Below, piece by piece: positions 37,634-46,293 of a DNA stretch of 64,000 bases. Location of the stretch: NCBI GenBank assembly GCA_021847015.1, contig JAJZVW010000014.1:26705-90704 (forward strand), written 5' to 3'. Positions within the stretch are counted from its first letter, which is position 1. Each line of letters begins with the position of its first letter. The notes beneath the pieces were generated by a model, which worked only from the letters and a program-made list of their open reading frames with translations, was not told where the DNA came from and searched no databases. The position numbers were made by a program, and so were the translations under genes. Source of the stretch: Pseudomonadota bacterium. GTDB lineage: Bacteria; Pseudomonadota; Alphaproteobacteria; Rhodospirillales; Magnetospirillaceae.

Positions 37634-38845
37634 TCATTCGCGGCCGTCCCGGGCAAGGTCGAAGGTGGAGACCCCTTCGAGCGTGTGCGGACGCTCCAGT
37701 ACCTCGGGATGGCGCAGGGTGCGGATAGTGTCGTTGTAGCCGGCACGCCAATGCTCTTCCATGCTCAGGCGCGAAAACTCGTAATCTTTCGACTGGCCTT
37801 CGTATTTTCGTGTCCGGTAAATAAGATGAACGATGTTGTAGACCTTGTGGTCGGTGCATGACCGCAGGAATTCCGCTTCCGTGCTGTTCTGCATATCCGC
37901 GGGAAGGCGGTCGATCAGGCTGGCGATCATGTTTCGGATTTTGCGCGAATATTTAAATCTGTCGGTGATGCTGCGGGTGCGGCTGGAATACTGGATCTCC
38001 TTCAGCCGCGTCATCGCCTCGACGATGGTGCGCGGAAACTCGCCGCGCGCACTCCACAGATCGACCTGGAAGGCCAGGGTGTCCATGGTCGGCTGGCTTT
38101 CCACCACCCAATCCAGCGGCGTGTTGGAAACGAGTCCGCCGTCCCAATAATGCTCGCCATCGATCTCGACGGCCGGGAATCCCGGCGGCAGCGCCCCGCT
38201 CGCCATCACATGCTCGGGCCGAATGGTGTGCGTGGCCGTGTCGAAATAGACGAAGTTCCCGGTGCGCACGTTGACCGCGCCCAGGCTGAGGCGCGTTTCG
38301 CCGGAGTTGATGCGGTCGAAATCGATGAGGCGCTCGATGGTCGGACGCAAATCGGCGATGTCGTAGTAGCTGGTCGCCTCGACGCAGCCCGACGGTTGCA
38401 GCCAGAGCGGCGGTTGACGCGGCGAGAAGAAGCCGGGCACGCCGTGGACCAGGGCGCAGGCGGCACTCAATTGGTTCCACAGGCCGCGCGCAAGGTCGCC
38501 TCTGGTCAACAGCTCCCGCCATTCGCCCAGCGCCTCGCCGTATTGGGCCGTCACCCCCTCCCAGAACGCCCGCAGCCTGTCGACGCGCGTCTCCGGGGGA
38601 TTGCCGGCGATCAGGGCCGAATTGATGCCGCCGATGGAGATGCCGGCCACCCAATCGGGATGGAGGCCGGCTTCGGCCAGGCCCTGGTAGACGCCTCCCT
38701 GGTAGGCTCCCAGCGCGCCGCCGCCTTGGAGAAGCAGCGCGATGCACTCGAACGGCGGGCGCCGGTGGTGGCGATGGCTTTTCGCGAGGGCGCGCTTCGG
38801 TGCCCGGCCGGGCGGATGGTCGGCCGACGACGGGAACGCGGTCAT
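37634..38845 (-). CDS. Patatin-like phospholipase family protein with DUF3734-type C-terminus
   Basis: Protein of 403 aa, a Ser/Asp-dyad lipid or polyester hydrolase: oxyanion GGGALGAYQGG (41-51), nucleophile GISIGG (Ser70), and DGG with Asp235. The C-terminal 150 residues (SRTRSITDRFKYSRKIRNMIASL ... NIVHLIYRTRKYEGQSKDYEFSRLSMEEHW) match the DUF3734 extension. ATG 38845 has AAGGAGG upstream. The gene order patatin-adc-bdhA suggests action on storage polymer or membrane lipid feeding ketone metabolism; the substrate is inferred only. Confidence 0.88.
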   Translation of the reverse strand: MTAFPSSADHPPGRAPKRALAKSHRHHRRPPFECIALLLQGGGALGAYQGGVYQGLAEAGLHPDWVAGISIGGINSALIAGNPPETRVDRLRAFWEGVTAQYGEALGEWRELLTRGDLARGLWNQLSAACALVHGVPGFFSPRQPPLWLQPSGCVEATSYYDIADLRPTIERLIDFDRINSGETRLSLGAVNVRTGNFVYFDTATHTIRPEHVMASGALPPGFPAVEIDGEHYWDGGLVSNTPLDWVVESQPTMDTLAFQVDLWSARGEFPRTIVEAMTRLKEIQYSSRTRSITDRFKYSRKIRNMIASLIDRLPADMQNSTEAEFLRSCTDHKVYNIVHLIYRTRKYEGQSKDYEFSRLSMEEHWRAGYNDTIRTLRHPEVLERPHTLEGVSTFDLARDGRE

Positions 38846-39044
38846 CCACCAGCCTCCTTGCCGTCCCGGGAGGGACCCGGGGCATCGCTGCGACGTGACA
38901 GGTAACGGCCGGCGGCGGGGCGAGGTTCTCGGGAATTGCGGGGAATCGCAGCACCCCCCAATGTCCATTAGGTGTTGCAATTTCCCCGGCAGGCAGGATA
39001 ACACCTCCGCCACAGTGTGGAATTGCTCTAAGACAGCCATCGGT

Positions 39045-39182
39045 AGTTCTCATTATGCATTTTTCGCTGTCATTCCGAGCCGACGGCGAGGAATCTTTCC
39101 GGCACTTTCGCGTGAAAGATCCCTTCCGTCGCTCCGCTCCCTCGGGATGGCAACGTTCCCTGATGCCGCATAATGAGGACCG
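39045..39182. repeat. MITE-like palindromic element, family B copy 3 (138 bp)
   Basis: GTTCTCATTATGC (39046-39058) and GCATAATGAGGACCG (39168-39182) are the terminal repeats; one base of the right end differs. The internal hairpin GAGGAATCTTTC / GAAAGATCCCTT is present. Here it lies between the divergent patatin and fructose-bisphosphatase starts, 22 bp before the latter, so it could influence that promoter. Confidence 0.9.
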
Positions 39183-39203
39183 CTGGACAGCCATGGGGAA
39201 ACC

Positions 39204-40220
39204 ATGTCCTATACGCGGGTCACTCTTACGCACAGCCTTCTCGACGAGCAGCGCCGCCTCGGCCGTTCCGGCACCTTCACCTCGCTGATGCAGGACATCG
39301 TCACCGCCTGCAAGATGATCTCGCACGAGGTCAACCGGGGCGCCATGGCCGGCAATCTCGGCCTGGCCGGCAGCGAGAACGTGCAGGGCGAGGACCAGAA
39401 GAAGCTCGACGTGCTCGCCAACGACATCTTCCTGCGCATGAACGCGCTGGGCGGCAATTACGCGGCGATGGCGTCCGAGGAACTGGAGGACGTCCACGTC
39501 GTCCACGGCTCGGCGGACGGCCGCTATCTGCTGCTGTTCGATCCGCTCGACGGTTCGTCCAATACCGACATCAACATCTCGGTGGGCAGCATCTTCTCGA
39601 TCCTGCGCCTGCCCGACGGCGCCGATCCGGGCGCCAAGGGAACCTTCCTGCAACCGGGCGCGAAGCAGGTGGCCGCCGGCTATGCCCTTTACGGCTCGTC
39701 GACCATGATGGTCCTGACCACCGGCAACGGGGTCAACGGCTTCACCCTCGACCGCGACGTGGGCGAGTTCTATCTCACCCATCCCGATATGCGGGTGACC
39801 CCGGACACCGGGGAATTCGCCATCAACGCGTCCCGTTCCCGCTTCTGGGAGGCGCCGGTCAAGCGCTACGTGGACGAATGCCTCGCCGGCACGGACGGCC
39901 CGCGCGGCAAGGATTTCAACATGCGCTGGGTGGCCTCGATGGTCGCCGAGGTCCACCGCATCCTGTGCCGCGGCGGCGTGTTCCTGTATCCGATGGATGC
40001 CGGGAACAAGGCCAAGGGCGGCAAGCTGCGCCTGATGTACGAGGCCAACCCCATGGCCATGATCGTCGAACAGGCCGGCGGCCTCGCCTCCACCGGCCGC
40101 CAGCGCATCCTCGACATCGCCCCCGGCGGGCTGCACCAGCGCGTGCCGGTCATGCTGGGATCGGCGGCCGAGGTGGAGCGCCTGGTGGCCTATCACGCCG
40201 AATACGACGGCGGCCGATAA
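39204..40220 (+). CDS. fbp: Fructose-1,6-bisphosphatase class I
   Basis: Protein of 338 aa hydrolysing fructose 1,6-bisphosphate in gluconeogenesis or the Calvin cycle. The metal/phosphate site is [22 protein letters not shown] (Asp113-Asn120), with [31 protein letters not shown], and [23 protein letters not shown] 39204 begins [13 protein letters not shown]. It is not next to other Calvin-cycle genes here. Confidence 0.95.
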   Translation: MSYTRVTLTHSLLDEQRRLGRSGTFTSLMQDIVTACKMISHEVNRGAMAGNLGLAGSENVQGEDQKKLDVLANDIFLRMNALGGNYAAMASEELEDVHVVHGSADGRYLLLFDPLDGSSNTDINISVGSIFSILRLPDGADPGAKGTFLQPGAKQVAAGYALYGSSTMMVLTTGNGVNGFTLDRDVGEFYLTHPDMRVTPDTGEFAINASRSRFWEAPVKRYVDECLAGTDGPRGKDFNMRWVASMVAEVHRILCRGGVFLYPMDAGNKAKGGKLRLMYEANPMAMIVEQAGGLASTGRQRILDIAPGGLHQRVPVMLGSAAEVERLVAYHAEYDGGR

Positions 40221-40235
40221 GGCCGTCGCCGGGCG

Positions 40236-40652
40236 CTATTGCGAGGAATCGTCCGAACTCGCGGAGGTGTCCGCCTTCACCGGAGGGTTGGGGGCGGCCG
40301 CCGGCGCCGGAGGCTCGGTGTTGCCGAGGATGTAGGCGGCCTTCTTGACCTGTTCTTGCAGGCGCAGGATTTCCTTCTGCGTCTCGGCCAGCTTCTCGGT
40401 CAACGCCGCGTTCTGCTGGGTCAGGGTGGCGCTCTGCTTGGCCGCATCCTTACCGGCGAAGGGCGCCGTGTCGGCGGGGGTCAGGATCGCGGCCGAGGGA
40501 TGCACCCGCACCTCGTACCATTGGCGCCGCAAATCGATCTTCTGCTGGGGCGTCAGCGCGTCCCATTCGTTCTCGCTGACATTGAAGGGCAGGAAGCTGC
40601 AGCCGGCGACGGCCGCCGCCATGGCAAGGGGAAGAATAATGCGGGACATCAT
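40236..40652 (-). CDS. Putative lipoprotein with coiled coil
   Basis: Protein of 138 aa. A signal with lipobox (MAAAVAGC, Cys18) suggests membrane attachment. The middle (QSATLTQQNAALTEKLAETQKEILRLQEQVKKAA, about 73-106) is a predicted coiled coil, and the tail is Pro/Ala/Ser-rich. The segment ENEWDALTPQQKIDLRRQWYEV may be a short folded part. The function is unknown. It is convergent with fbp. Confidence 0.7.
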   Translation of the reverse strand: MMSRIILPLAMAAAVAGCSFLPFNVSENEWDALTPQQKIDLRRQWYEVRVHPSAAILTPADTAPFAGKDAAKQSATLTQQNAALTEKLAETQKEILRLQEQVKKAAYILGNTEPPAPAAAPNPPVKADTSASSDDSSQ

Positions 40653-40835
40653 CGCTCGCGTGCTCCATCAAGGAACCCGGGTGGAGTTTTCCCCAATCGC
40701 GGCCTCCGCCACAATCGGGCGGGGGAGGGTGGCCGTTCGAGGCGAAGCCTATCCACGGCATCCGCCGGGTGGGCGGCTGGCCGGAAGAAGGGCACGGTCC
40801 TGCGGCCGATGGGCGGGGCCGTTTCCCCTTTGGGC

Positions 40836-40849
40836 TTGATCGCCGTCAA
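40836..40849 (+). promoter_or_regulatory. CRP/FNR-family (NNR/DNR/FNR-like) binding site upstream of nnrS
   Basis: TTGATCGCCGTCAA keeps the full TTGA-N6-TCAA palindrome of FNR-type regulators, 53 bp upstream of the nnrS start. In other bacteria nnrS is controlled by such NO- or oxygen-responsive regulators. The specific regulator here is not known. Confidence 0.65.
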
Positions 40850-40901
40850 AGAGACGGCGGGCGGCAGGCGTCAGGATGGAAGGCTTCGAGAGGGAGAGCC
40901 C

Positions 40902-42107
40902 ATGTCCACCATCCGTTTGCAGGAACCGGCCTGGCGCCCCTATCGCGGGCCGGTGTTTTTCGCCGCCGGCTTCCGGCCGTTCTTCCTGTTCGCCGCCGTC
41001 GAGGCGGCGGCGATGCTGCCGTTGTGGCTGGCGGCATACGCGGGCGCCGTCGATCTCGGCGTTTCCTACCCGCCTTCGGTGTGGCACGGCCACGAGATGG
41101 TGTTCGGATTCGCGGCGGCGGCGCTGGGCGGCTTCCTGCTCACCGCCGTGCCCAACTGGACCAATTGCCGGCCGGTGAGGGGCGTGCCGCTGATGGTCCT
41201 GTCGGCGCTGTGGCTGGCGGGGCGCGCGGCCTTCGTCCTGGGGAGCATGCTGCCCCCGCTTGCGGTGGCCGCCGCCGACCTCGCCTATGTGCCGGTGCTG
41301 GCGGTGCTGGTGGCCGGTCCGCTGATCGCGGCCGGAAAATGGCGCAATATCGCCTTCGTGCCCATCCTCGGGCTATTCTGGCTTTGCGACCTTGCGGTCC
41401 ATCTGGGCATGGCCGGCATCGGCGATCCCATGCGCGGGGTGTATGGCGGAATCGCCGTGCTGCTGCTGATGATCACCATCGTCGGCGGCCGCATCGTGCC
41501 GTCCTTCACCCGTACCTGGCTGGCGATGCGGGGCCGGCCGGTTGAGCCCAGGCCGCTGCCCTGGGTGGAAAAAGGGGCCGTCCTGGGCGTGGCGGCGGGC
41601 GGCGCGCTGGCCGCCCTGGCGCCCGGCAGCGCCGCGGCCGGCTGGGTCCTGATCGCCGCCGCGGCGATCCACGGCTTTCGCCTGTCGCGCTGGCACGGCC
41701 TCGGGACCGTCGGCGAGCCGCTGCTGTGGGTGCTGCATGTGGGCTACGCCTGGCTGGTGGCGGGACTGTTCCTGCTGGGCCTCTCCAGCTTCGTGCCGGC
41801 CTTGCCCGCCTCGGCGGCGGTGCATGCCCTGACCGCCGGCTGCGTCGGCACCATGATCATGGCGGTGATGAGCCGCGCGGCGCTCGGCCATTCCGGGCGT
41901 CCGCTGCGCCCGGCCCGGCCGGTGGTGGCCGCTTACGGGCTGCTGTCCGCAGGCGCGGCGCTGCGGGTGGCGGCGCCATTGGCGGGCGGCGCGCAGACCG
42001 GCCTTACCCATGCGGGCGGAGCGCTATGGGCGTTGGCGTGGCTGCTGTTCGTCATGGTCTACCTGCCGATTGTGACAGCGCCCCGCGCGGATGGACAGCC
42101 GGGCTAG
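40902..42107 (+). CDS. nnrS: NnrS family heme-copper membrane protein
   Basis: Protein of 401 aa with about 12 hydrophobic helices. Conserved family motifs: RPFFLFAA, WHGHEMVFGF (His62, His64, probable heme/copper ligands), GGFLLTAVPNWT, GGRIVPSFT, LHVGYAWL, and MSRAALGHSGRPL. NnrS proteins protect against nitric-oxide stress in denitrifiers. ATG 40902 follows GAGAGGGAGAGCC. A TTGA-N6-TCAA box upstream supports NO/anaerobic control. Confidence 0.92.
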   Translation: MSTIRLQEPAWRPYRGPVFFAAGFRPFFLFAAVEAAAMLPLWLAAYAGAVDLGVSYPPSVWHGHEMVFGFAAAALGGFLLTAVPNWTNCRPVRGVPLMVLSALWLAGRAAFVLGSMLPPLAVAAADLAYVPVLAVLVAGPLIAAGKWRNIAFVPILGLFWLCDLAVHLGMAGIGDPMRGVYGGIAVLLLMITIVGGRIVPSFTRTWLAMRGRPVEPRPLPWVEKGAVLGVAAGGALAALAPGSAAAGWVLIAAAAIHGFRLSRWHGLGTVGEPLLWVLHVGYAWLVAGLFLLGLSSFVPALPASAAVHALTAGCVGTMIMAVMSRAALGHSGRPLRPARPVVAAYGLLSAGAALRVAAPLAGGAQTGLTHAGGALWALAWLLFVMVYLPIVTAPRADGQPG

Positions 42108-42181
42108 GGATTAAGAAAAGGGCAAGGCGCGGGCTCTAGGAAGGGGGCGTTGCCATACTTTTGCCAGGAGCGCCCCTGCCC

Positions 42182-42430
42182 ATGCCCCTCGTCGTTATCC
42201 AGACAACCATTCCCGATACCAGTGGCAAGCCGTTTCGCATTACCGAGGTGCTGGAGCGCGTGGCGACCACGGCCGACGAGGCCTTGCGGATCGCCGCCGC
42301 CTATTTGGGCGAGGGCCAGACGATTCTGGATTTCCTCTCGGCCCGGTGGCACGACGCGGGCGGCTATTGGCTGGTGGCGTGGGAGCCGGCTTCGGACATC
42401 TACCCGATGAACCGCCGGCTGCTGATGTGA
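42182..42430 (+). CDS. Small hypothetical protein
   Basis: Protein of 82 aa, MPLVVIQTTIPDTSGKPFRITEVLERV and LSARWHDAGGYWLVAWEPASD, predicted alpha/beta and soluble. I do not recognise the family. ATG 42182 is used; a TTG start seven codons earlier is also open. It lies 74 bp after nnrS. Confidence 0.6.
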   Translation: MPLVVIQTTIPDTSGKPFRITEVLERVATTADEALRIAAAYLGEGQTILDFLSARWHDAGGYWLVAWEPASDIYPMNRRLLM

Positions 42431-42533
42431 CCGGCGGCGGCGCGGGCCGGACACAGCCCGCGCCGCCGTTGACGGAACCCTTCGGGCAGACGATCTTCGC
42501 AACAGCCGGCCGCTTCGGCCGGGGAGGGCCGCG

Positions 42534-43265
42534 ATGATCGTCACGTTCACCGATTTCGGGGCCGAAGGGCCCTATCTCGGCCAGGTCAAGGCCGTCTTTC
42601 ACCGCATCGCCCCCGGCGTGCCGGTGGTGGACTTGGTCGCCGACGCGCCCGCCTTCGATCCCCGCTCCTCCGCCTATCTGCTGGCCGCGCTGGCGCCGGA
42701 ATTCCCGGCCGGGACGGTGTTCTTCTGCGTCGTCGATCCCGGCGTGGGCGGCGTGCGCGCCGCCATGGTCGCCGGAATCGCCGGCCGCCTCTTCGTCGGC
42801 CCCGACAACGGCCTGTTCGAGCCCTTGTCCCGTCGCGGCGGCGTCGTGCGGGCGTGGGAGATCGTCTGGCGGCCCGAGCGTCTGTCGGCCACCTTCCACG
42901 GCCGCGACCTGTTCGCGCCCATCGCCGCCCATCTCGCCGCCGGCCGGGCGCCGGAGACGGCGGGGTGCGAGCCCGTGGCCTTTCCCACCCGCCCGGATTG
43001 GCCCGACGACCTTGCGGCGGTGATCTATGTCGATCGCTACGGCAACGCCATCACCGGGACCCGTGCCGCCGCAATGCCCCCCGACGCCGAGATCGCCATC
43101 GGCGGGCGCACGCTGCGCCGCGCCCGGACGTTTGGCGACGTCGCTGCGGGGGAGGCGATGTGGTATGAGAACGCCAACGGCCTGGTCGAGTTCGCGGTCA
43201 ATGGCGGGCGGGCCGACCAAAGTCTCGGCGTAGGACCGGGCAGTTCTTTCCGGCTGGTGGGCTAG
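42534..43265 (+). CDS. SAM hydroxide adenosyltransferase-type protein (DUF62)
   Basis: Protein of 243 aa. Family motifs: N-terminal IVTFTDFGAEGPYLGQVKAVF, VVDPGVGG, FVGPDNGLFEP, ATFHGRDLFAPIAAHLAAG, and C-terminal VIYVDRYGNAITG and YENANGLVEFAVNGGRAD. These proteins hydrolyse S-adenosylmethionine to adenosine and methionine or use halide. Asp in TDFG and the NG motif are intact. It overlaps no neighbour. Confidence 0.9.
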   Translation: MIVTFTDFGAEGPYLGQVKAVFHRIAPGVPVVDLVADAPAFDPRSSAYLLAALAPEFPAGTVFFCVVDPGVGGVRAAMVAGIAGRLFVGPDNGLFEPLSRRGGVVRAWEIVWRPERLSATFHGRDLFAPIAAHLAAGRAPETAGCEPVAFPTRPDWPDDLAAVIYVDRYGNAITGTRAAAMPPDAEIAIGGRTLRRARTFGDVAAGEAMWYENANGLVEFAVNGGRADQSLGVGPGSSFRLVG

Positions 43266-43321
43266 CCGCGCGGTGAAATAGCCGGTGCGGGCGCGCGCCA
43301 AAGGCGATATTGTTGCGGCAG

Positions 43322-43501
43322 CGGTTCTCATTATGCCTTTTTCCGCTGTCATCCCGAGCCGCAGGCGAGGGATCTTTCAGGCCCGGCGCGTTCCGCGCCA
43401 AGATCGTGTCTGGCGGCGGAGCCGCCGGCGCGTGAAAGATCCCTCCGTCGCTCCGCTCCCTCGGGATGACAACATGCCCTGATGCCGCATAATGAGAACC
43501 G
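43322..43501. repeat. MITE-like palindromic element, family B copy 4, enlarged (180 bp)
   Basis: Perfect 15-bp terminal repeats (43322-43336 and 43487-43501), extended outwards to 18 bp by CAG/CTG. The loop region carries about 42 extra bases, itself palindromic (GGCGCGTTCCGCGCC and GGCGGCGGAGCCGCC). TTGTTGC occurs on both sides (43309-43315 and 43505-43511) as a possible target duplication. Confidence 0.9.
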
Positions 43502-43536
43502 CTGTTGTTGCAGGCGTTGCTGCGGGGGAACGTCGA

Positions 43537-44367
43537 ATGTCCTACAAGGTGAAGTTCTGGGGCGTGCGGGGAAGCATCGCCTGTCCTTCGCCCGATCACG
43601 TCATTTACGGCGGCAACACCAGTTGTGTCGAGGTCGAAGCCGGCGGCAACCTGATCGTTTTGGACGCCGGAACCGGCATCCGGGGCCTGGGGAAGGACAT
43701 GATGCGGCGTAAGGTGGCCTCGGCCACCCTGCTGCTCACCCACACCCATTGGGACCACATCAACGGCTTTCCGTTTTTCGCTCCCGCCTTCGATCCCAAT
43801 TTCTCGCTGCGCATCATGGCCGGGCATCTCGGCGGCGAGGCGGGCGGCATCCGCCGGGTGCTGGCCAACCAGATGGACACCCCGACCTTTCCGGTGCCCC
43901 TGTCGGGCCTGCGCAGCGTGCTGACCTTCGAGGACTTCCGCGCCGGCGACAGCTTTCCCCTGTTCGAGGGGGTCACGCTGCGCACGGGCAAGCTCAACCA
44001 TCCTAATAACGCAACCGGATATCGCATTGAACATTCTGGGGTTTCGGTCTGCTACGTCACCGACACCGAGCATGATCCGGGCCATCCCGACGACAACGTG
44101 CTGAGGCTGATCGACGGCGCCGATCTGGTCATCTACGATTCCACCTACACCGACGACGAATTCCCCGCCAAGGTCGGCTGGGGCCACTCGACATGGCAGG
44201 AAGGCGTCCGCCTGTGCCGCGCCGCCGGGGTGAAGCGCCTTGCCATCTTCCACCACGATCCCGACCACACCGACGCCTTCATGGAGCGCGTCGAGGACGA
44301 GGCCCGGCGCATGTGGCCGGAAGGCGCGCTGGTGGCGCGCGACGGCATGGAACTGACCATGGCGTGA
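43537..44367 (+). CDS. Metallo-beta-lactamase-fold hydrolase
   Basis: Protein of 276 aa with the MBL-fold motif LTHTHWDHINGF (HxHxDH), a further His in GKLNHPNN, Asp in VTDTEHD, and a His near the C-terminus (FHHDPDHTD). The N-terminal VKFWGVRGSIACPSP is typical of phosphodiesterase-like members of the family. It begins 36 bp after the family B element. The substrate is unknown; possible roles are cyclic-nucleotide or phosphonate hydrolysis. Confidence 0.85.
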   Translation: MSYKVKFWGVRGSIACPSPDHVIYGGNTSCVEVEAGGNLIVLDAGTGIRGLGKDMMRRKVASATLLLTHTHWDHINGFPFFAPAFDPNFSLRIMAGHLGGEAGGIRRVLANQMDTPTFPVPLSGLRSVLTFEDFRAGDSFPLFEGVTLRTGKLNHPNNATGYRIEHSGVSVCYVTDTEHDPGHPDDNVLRLIDGADLVIYDSTYTDDEFPAKVGWGHSTWQEGVRLCRAAGVKRLAIFHHDPDHTDAFMERVEDEARRMWPEGALVARDGMELTMA

Positions 44368-44392
44368 TGCCCGTGCTGCGCCGGCCGGCGGA

Positions 44393-45328
44393 GTGACAGC
44401 GTTGCCGCTTAGACTCTTCGACTTCACGTTCACGTCCATGGGGTGCCCGGGACGCATCCGGCTTTACGCGGCCGAGCGCGGCGAGGCTGAATCCATCGCC
44501 TCGGCCATGATGGCGGAGATCGCCCGCATCGAGGCGACCTATTCGCGGTTCCGCCCCGAAAGCGCCCTCTCGAGGCTGAACGAAACCGCGCGGCTCGGCG
44601 GAACGGCGGTCCTGGATGCCGAGATGGCGGGGATGGTGGACTACGCCTTCACCTGCCACCGCAAGAGCGGCGGGCTGTTCGACGTCACCGCCGGCTGTCT
44701 GAGGAGGGCCTGGGATTTCGGGACGGCGCGGCTGCCCGATGCCCGCGCCATCGGCGATCTGCTTCTCCTGGTGGGTCTGGACAAGCTGGTGTGGGAACCG
44801 CCCCGGCTGACCTTTCCCATTCCGGGGATGGAGCTCGATTTCGGCGGTATCGGCAAGGAATACGCGGTCGACCGGGCGGCGGAGATAGGCCTCGCGCGGG
44901 GAGGGCGGCACGGGCTGATCGACCTCGGCGGCGATATCCGCGTCACCGGTCCTCAGGCCGACGGCGCGCCCTGGCCGGTCGGCATCCGCCATCCCCGCGA
45001 TCCCGACACCCTGCTCGCCTGTCTTCCCCTCGCATCGGGAGCCATCGCCACCAGCGGCGATTACGAGCGCTTCATCGAGGTCGCGGGGAAGCGGTATTGC
45101 CACATTCTCGATCCTCGGACCGGCTGGCCGGCGCGGGGGCTATCGGCGGTGACCGTGCTGGCCGGGTCCTGTCTGGTGGCGGGCAGCGTCGCCACCATCG
45201 CCATGCTCAAGGGCGGCGGGGGGCCGGATTGGCTTCGCGGTCTCGGCCTGGCGCATCTGTGGGTCGATTCCCTGGGGGGGCAGGGCGGCGACGCCCTGCC
45301 CCCTGGAGGTATCAAACGAGAAGGTTGA
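44393..45328 (+). CDS. apbE: ApbE-like FAD:protein FMN transferase
   Basis: Protein of 311 aa, starting at GTG 44393. ApbE motifs: TSMGCPGRIRLYA near the N-terminus, YSRFRPESALSRLN, GLFDVTAG, ELDFGGIGKEYAVDRA, LIDLGGDIRV, and ASGAIATSGDYERF...CHILDPRTGWPA. It transfers FMN to Thr in Rnf/Nqr-type flavoproteins. No signal peptide is visible, so it is a cytoplasmic variant. Its last 17 bp overlap the convergent EF-hand gene. Confidence 0.9.
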   Translation: MTALPLRLFDFTFTSMGCPGRIRLYAAERGEAESIASAMMAEIARIEATYSRFRPESALSRLNETARLGGTAVLDAEMAGMVDYAFTCHRKSGGLFDVTAGCLRRAWDFGTARLPDARAIGDLLLLVGLDKLVWEPPRLTFPIPGMELDFGGIGKEYAVDRAAEIGLARGGRHGLIDLGGDIRVTGPQADGAPWPVGIRHPRDPDTLLACLPLASGAIATSGDYERFIEVAGKRYCHILDPRTGWPARGLSAVTVLAGSCLVAGSVATIAMLKGGGGPDWLRGLGLAHLWVDSLGGQGGDALPPGGIKREG

Positions 45329-45728
45329 CGCCGCCGTTGGGCGTCCCCAACGCGCCAAGGGTCTGCCCCGCCGCCGACAGCGTGCCGCCGGAGGATGCCG
45401 TGGCGCCCTGGCTCTGGTTCGCGCCGTTGCGGGCGTTCGCCAGAACGGTCTTCATGGTGGACACGAAGTCCGCCTTGGACACGCTCCCCGAGCCGCTGGG
45501 GTCCAGTTGGGCCCAGATCGCGTTCGCGCCCTGGGCCTTGATGCCAGCGGGCGGGTTCATGGTCTGGAACGCCTGATCGAATTGGGATTGGGTGATGCTG
45601 CCCGATCCGCTGGTATCGATCGTGTTGAAAAGAGCGGACATCTTCTGTTGCGGCGGCATTCTGCCGCTCGCTCCGGAGACCGCCATGGCGCCGCCGCTTC
45701 CGCCGGCGCCCGTGATCGCCATACTCAT
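45312..45728 (-). CDS. EF-hand domain protein
   Basis: Protein of 138 aa with a Gly/Ser-rich N-terminus, then two EF-hand loops: DTSGSGSITQSQF (38-50) and DPSGSGSVSKADF (76-88). The first lacks the acidic residue at loop position 12 (Gln), the second has Asp. The linker is IKAQGANAIWAQL. It is probably a calcium-binding protein without signal peptide. ATG 45728 has GAGGAAGACTT upstream. Function unknown. Confidence 0.8.
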   Translation of the reverse strand: MSMAITGAGGSGGAMAVSGASGRMPPQQKMSALFNTIDTSGSGSITQSQFDQAFQTMNPPAGIKAQGANAIWAQLDPSGSGSVSKADFVSTMKTVLANARNGANQSQGATASSGGTLSAAGQTLGALGTPNGGVNLLV

Positions 45729-46293
45729 AAGTCTTCCTCCGAGGTTTTTCCGGCAACGCCGGCATTCGGCGGGCGTGCCAAAACCATGCCACTAGAATTG
45801 AGCGTTGGAGACAACCGGGGATCGTGGGATGGGATGGCGTCGGCGGCAAAAAGCACTCGGCAAATATTGCCGGGTGGAAATAAATTCCGCCTGGTAAATT
45901 TCGTTTCACTTCGTTGCCAAGTGCTGGATCGTCTCGCGGCAACTCTCGGTATGGCCCTCGCCGGTTATGTGAATGGCTTATCCCTCTGGCTCCGGTTCCC
46001 ACAGACCGCGGTCTCCCGCCAGCGTCATGGCCGTGCTTGTCACGGCCATCCACGCAGTGCCGCGAACGGAATGCCGAACGGACCCACGAGGATGCGCGGA
46101 TCAAGTCCGCGCATGACGGCTTTGCCGTAGACCCTGCGGCGGGCCGGAACGACCGGGATAAGCCATTGACGACAAGGGTCATAATAAGAGGTGCCGAATC
46201 GTCTCTGTTATCCGTTGGCGGTGAACAATACACAGGCGCGTCCACGCGGGGCGCTGGAAAGCCCCCCGGCTTCGCCCGCGACAATGGGCGAAA
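45729..46293. other. 565-bp intergenic region
   Basis: No gene was found. From 45730 to 46000 base composition is more AT-rich, with no hairpin or promoter I trust. The family C repeat copy 3 occupies 46023-46120. The stretch before the tonB stop shows nothing else. The ORFs crossing it lack codon bias and recognisable residues. Confidence 0.6.
46023..46120. repeat. Palindromic interspersed repeat, family C copy 3
   Basis: It begins CGTCATGGCCGTGCTTGTCA and GGCCATCCACGCAG, and ends with the hairpin GATGCGCGGA-TCAAG-TCCGCGCATGACG. The organisation is the same as the copy at 35084. Confidence 0.65.
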
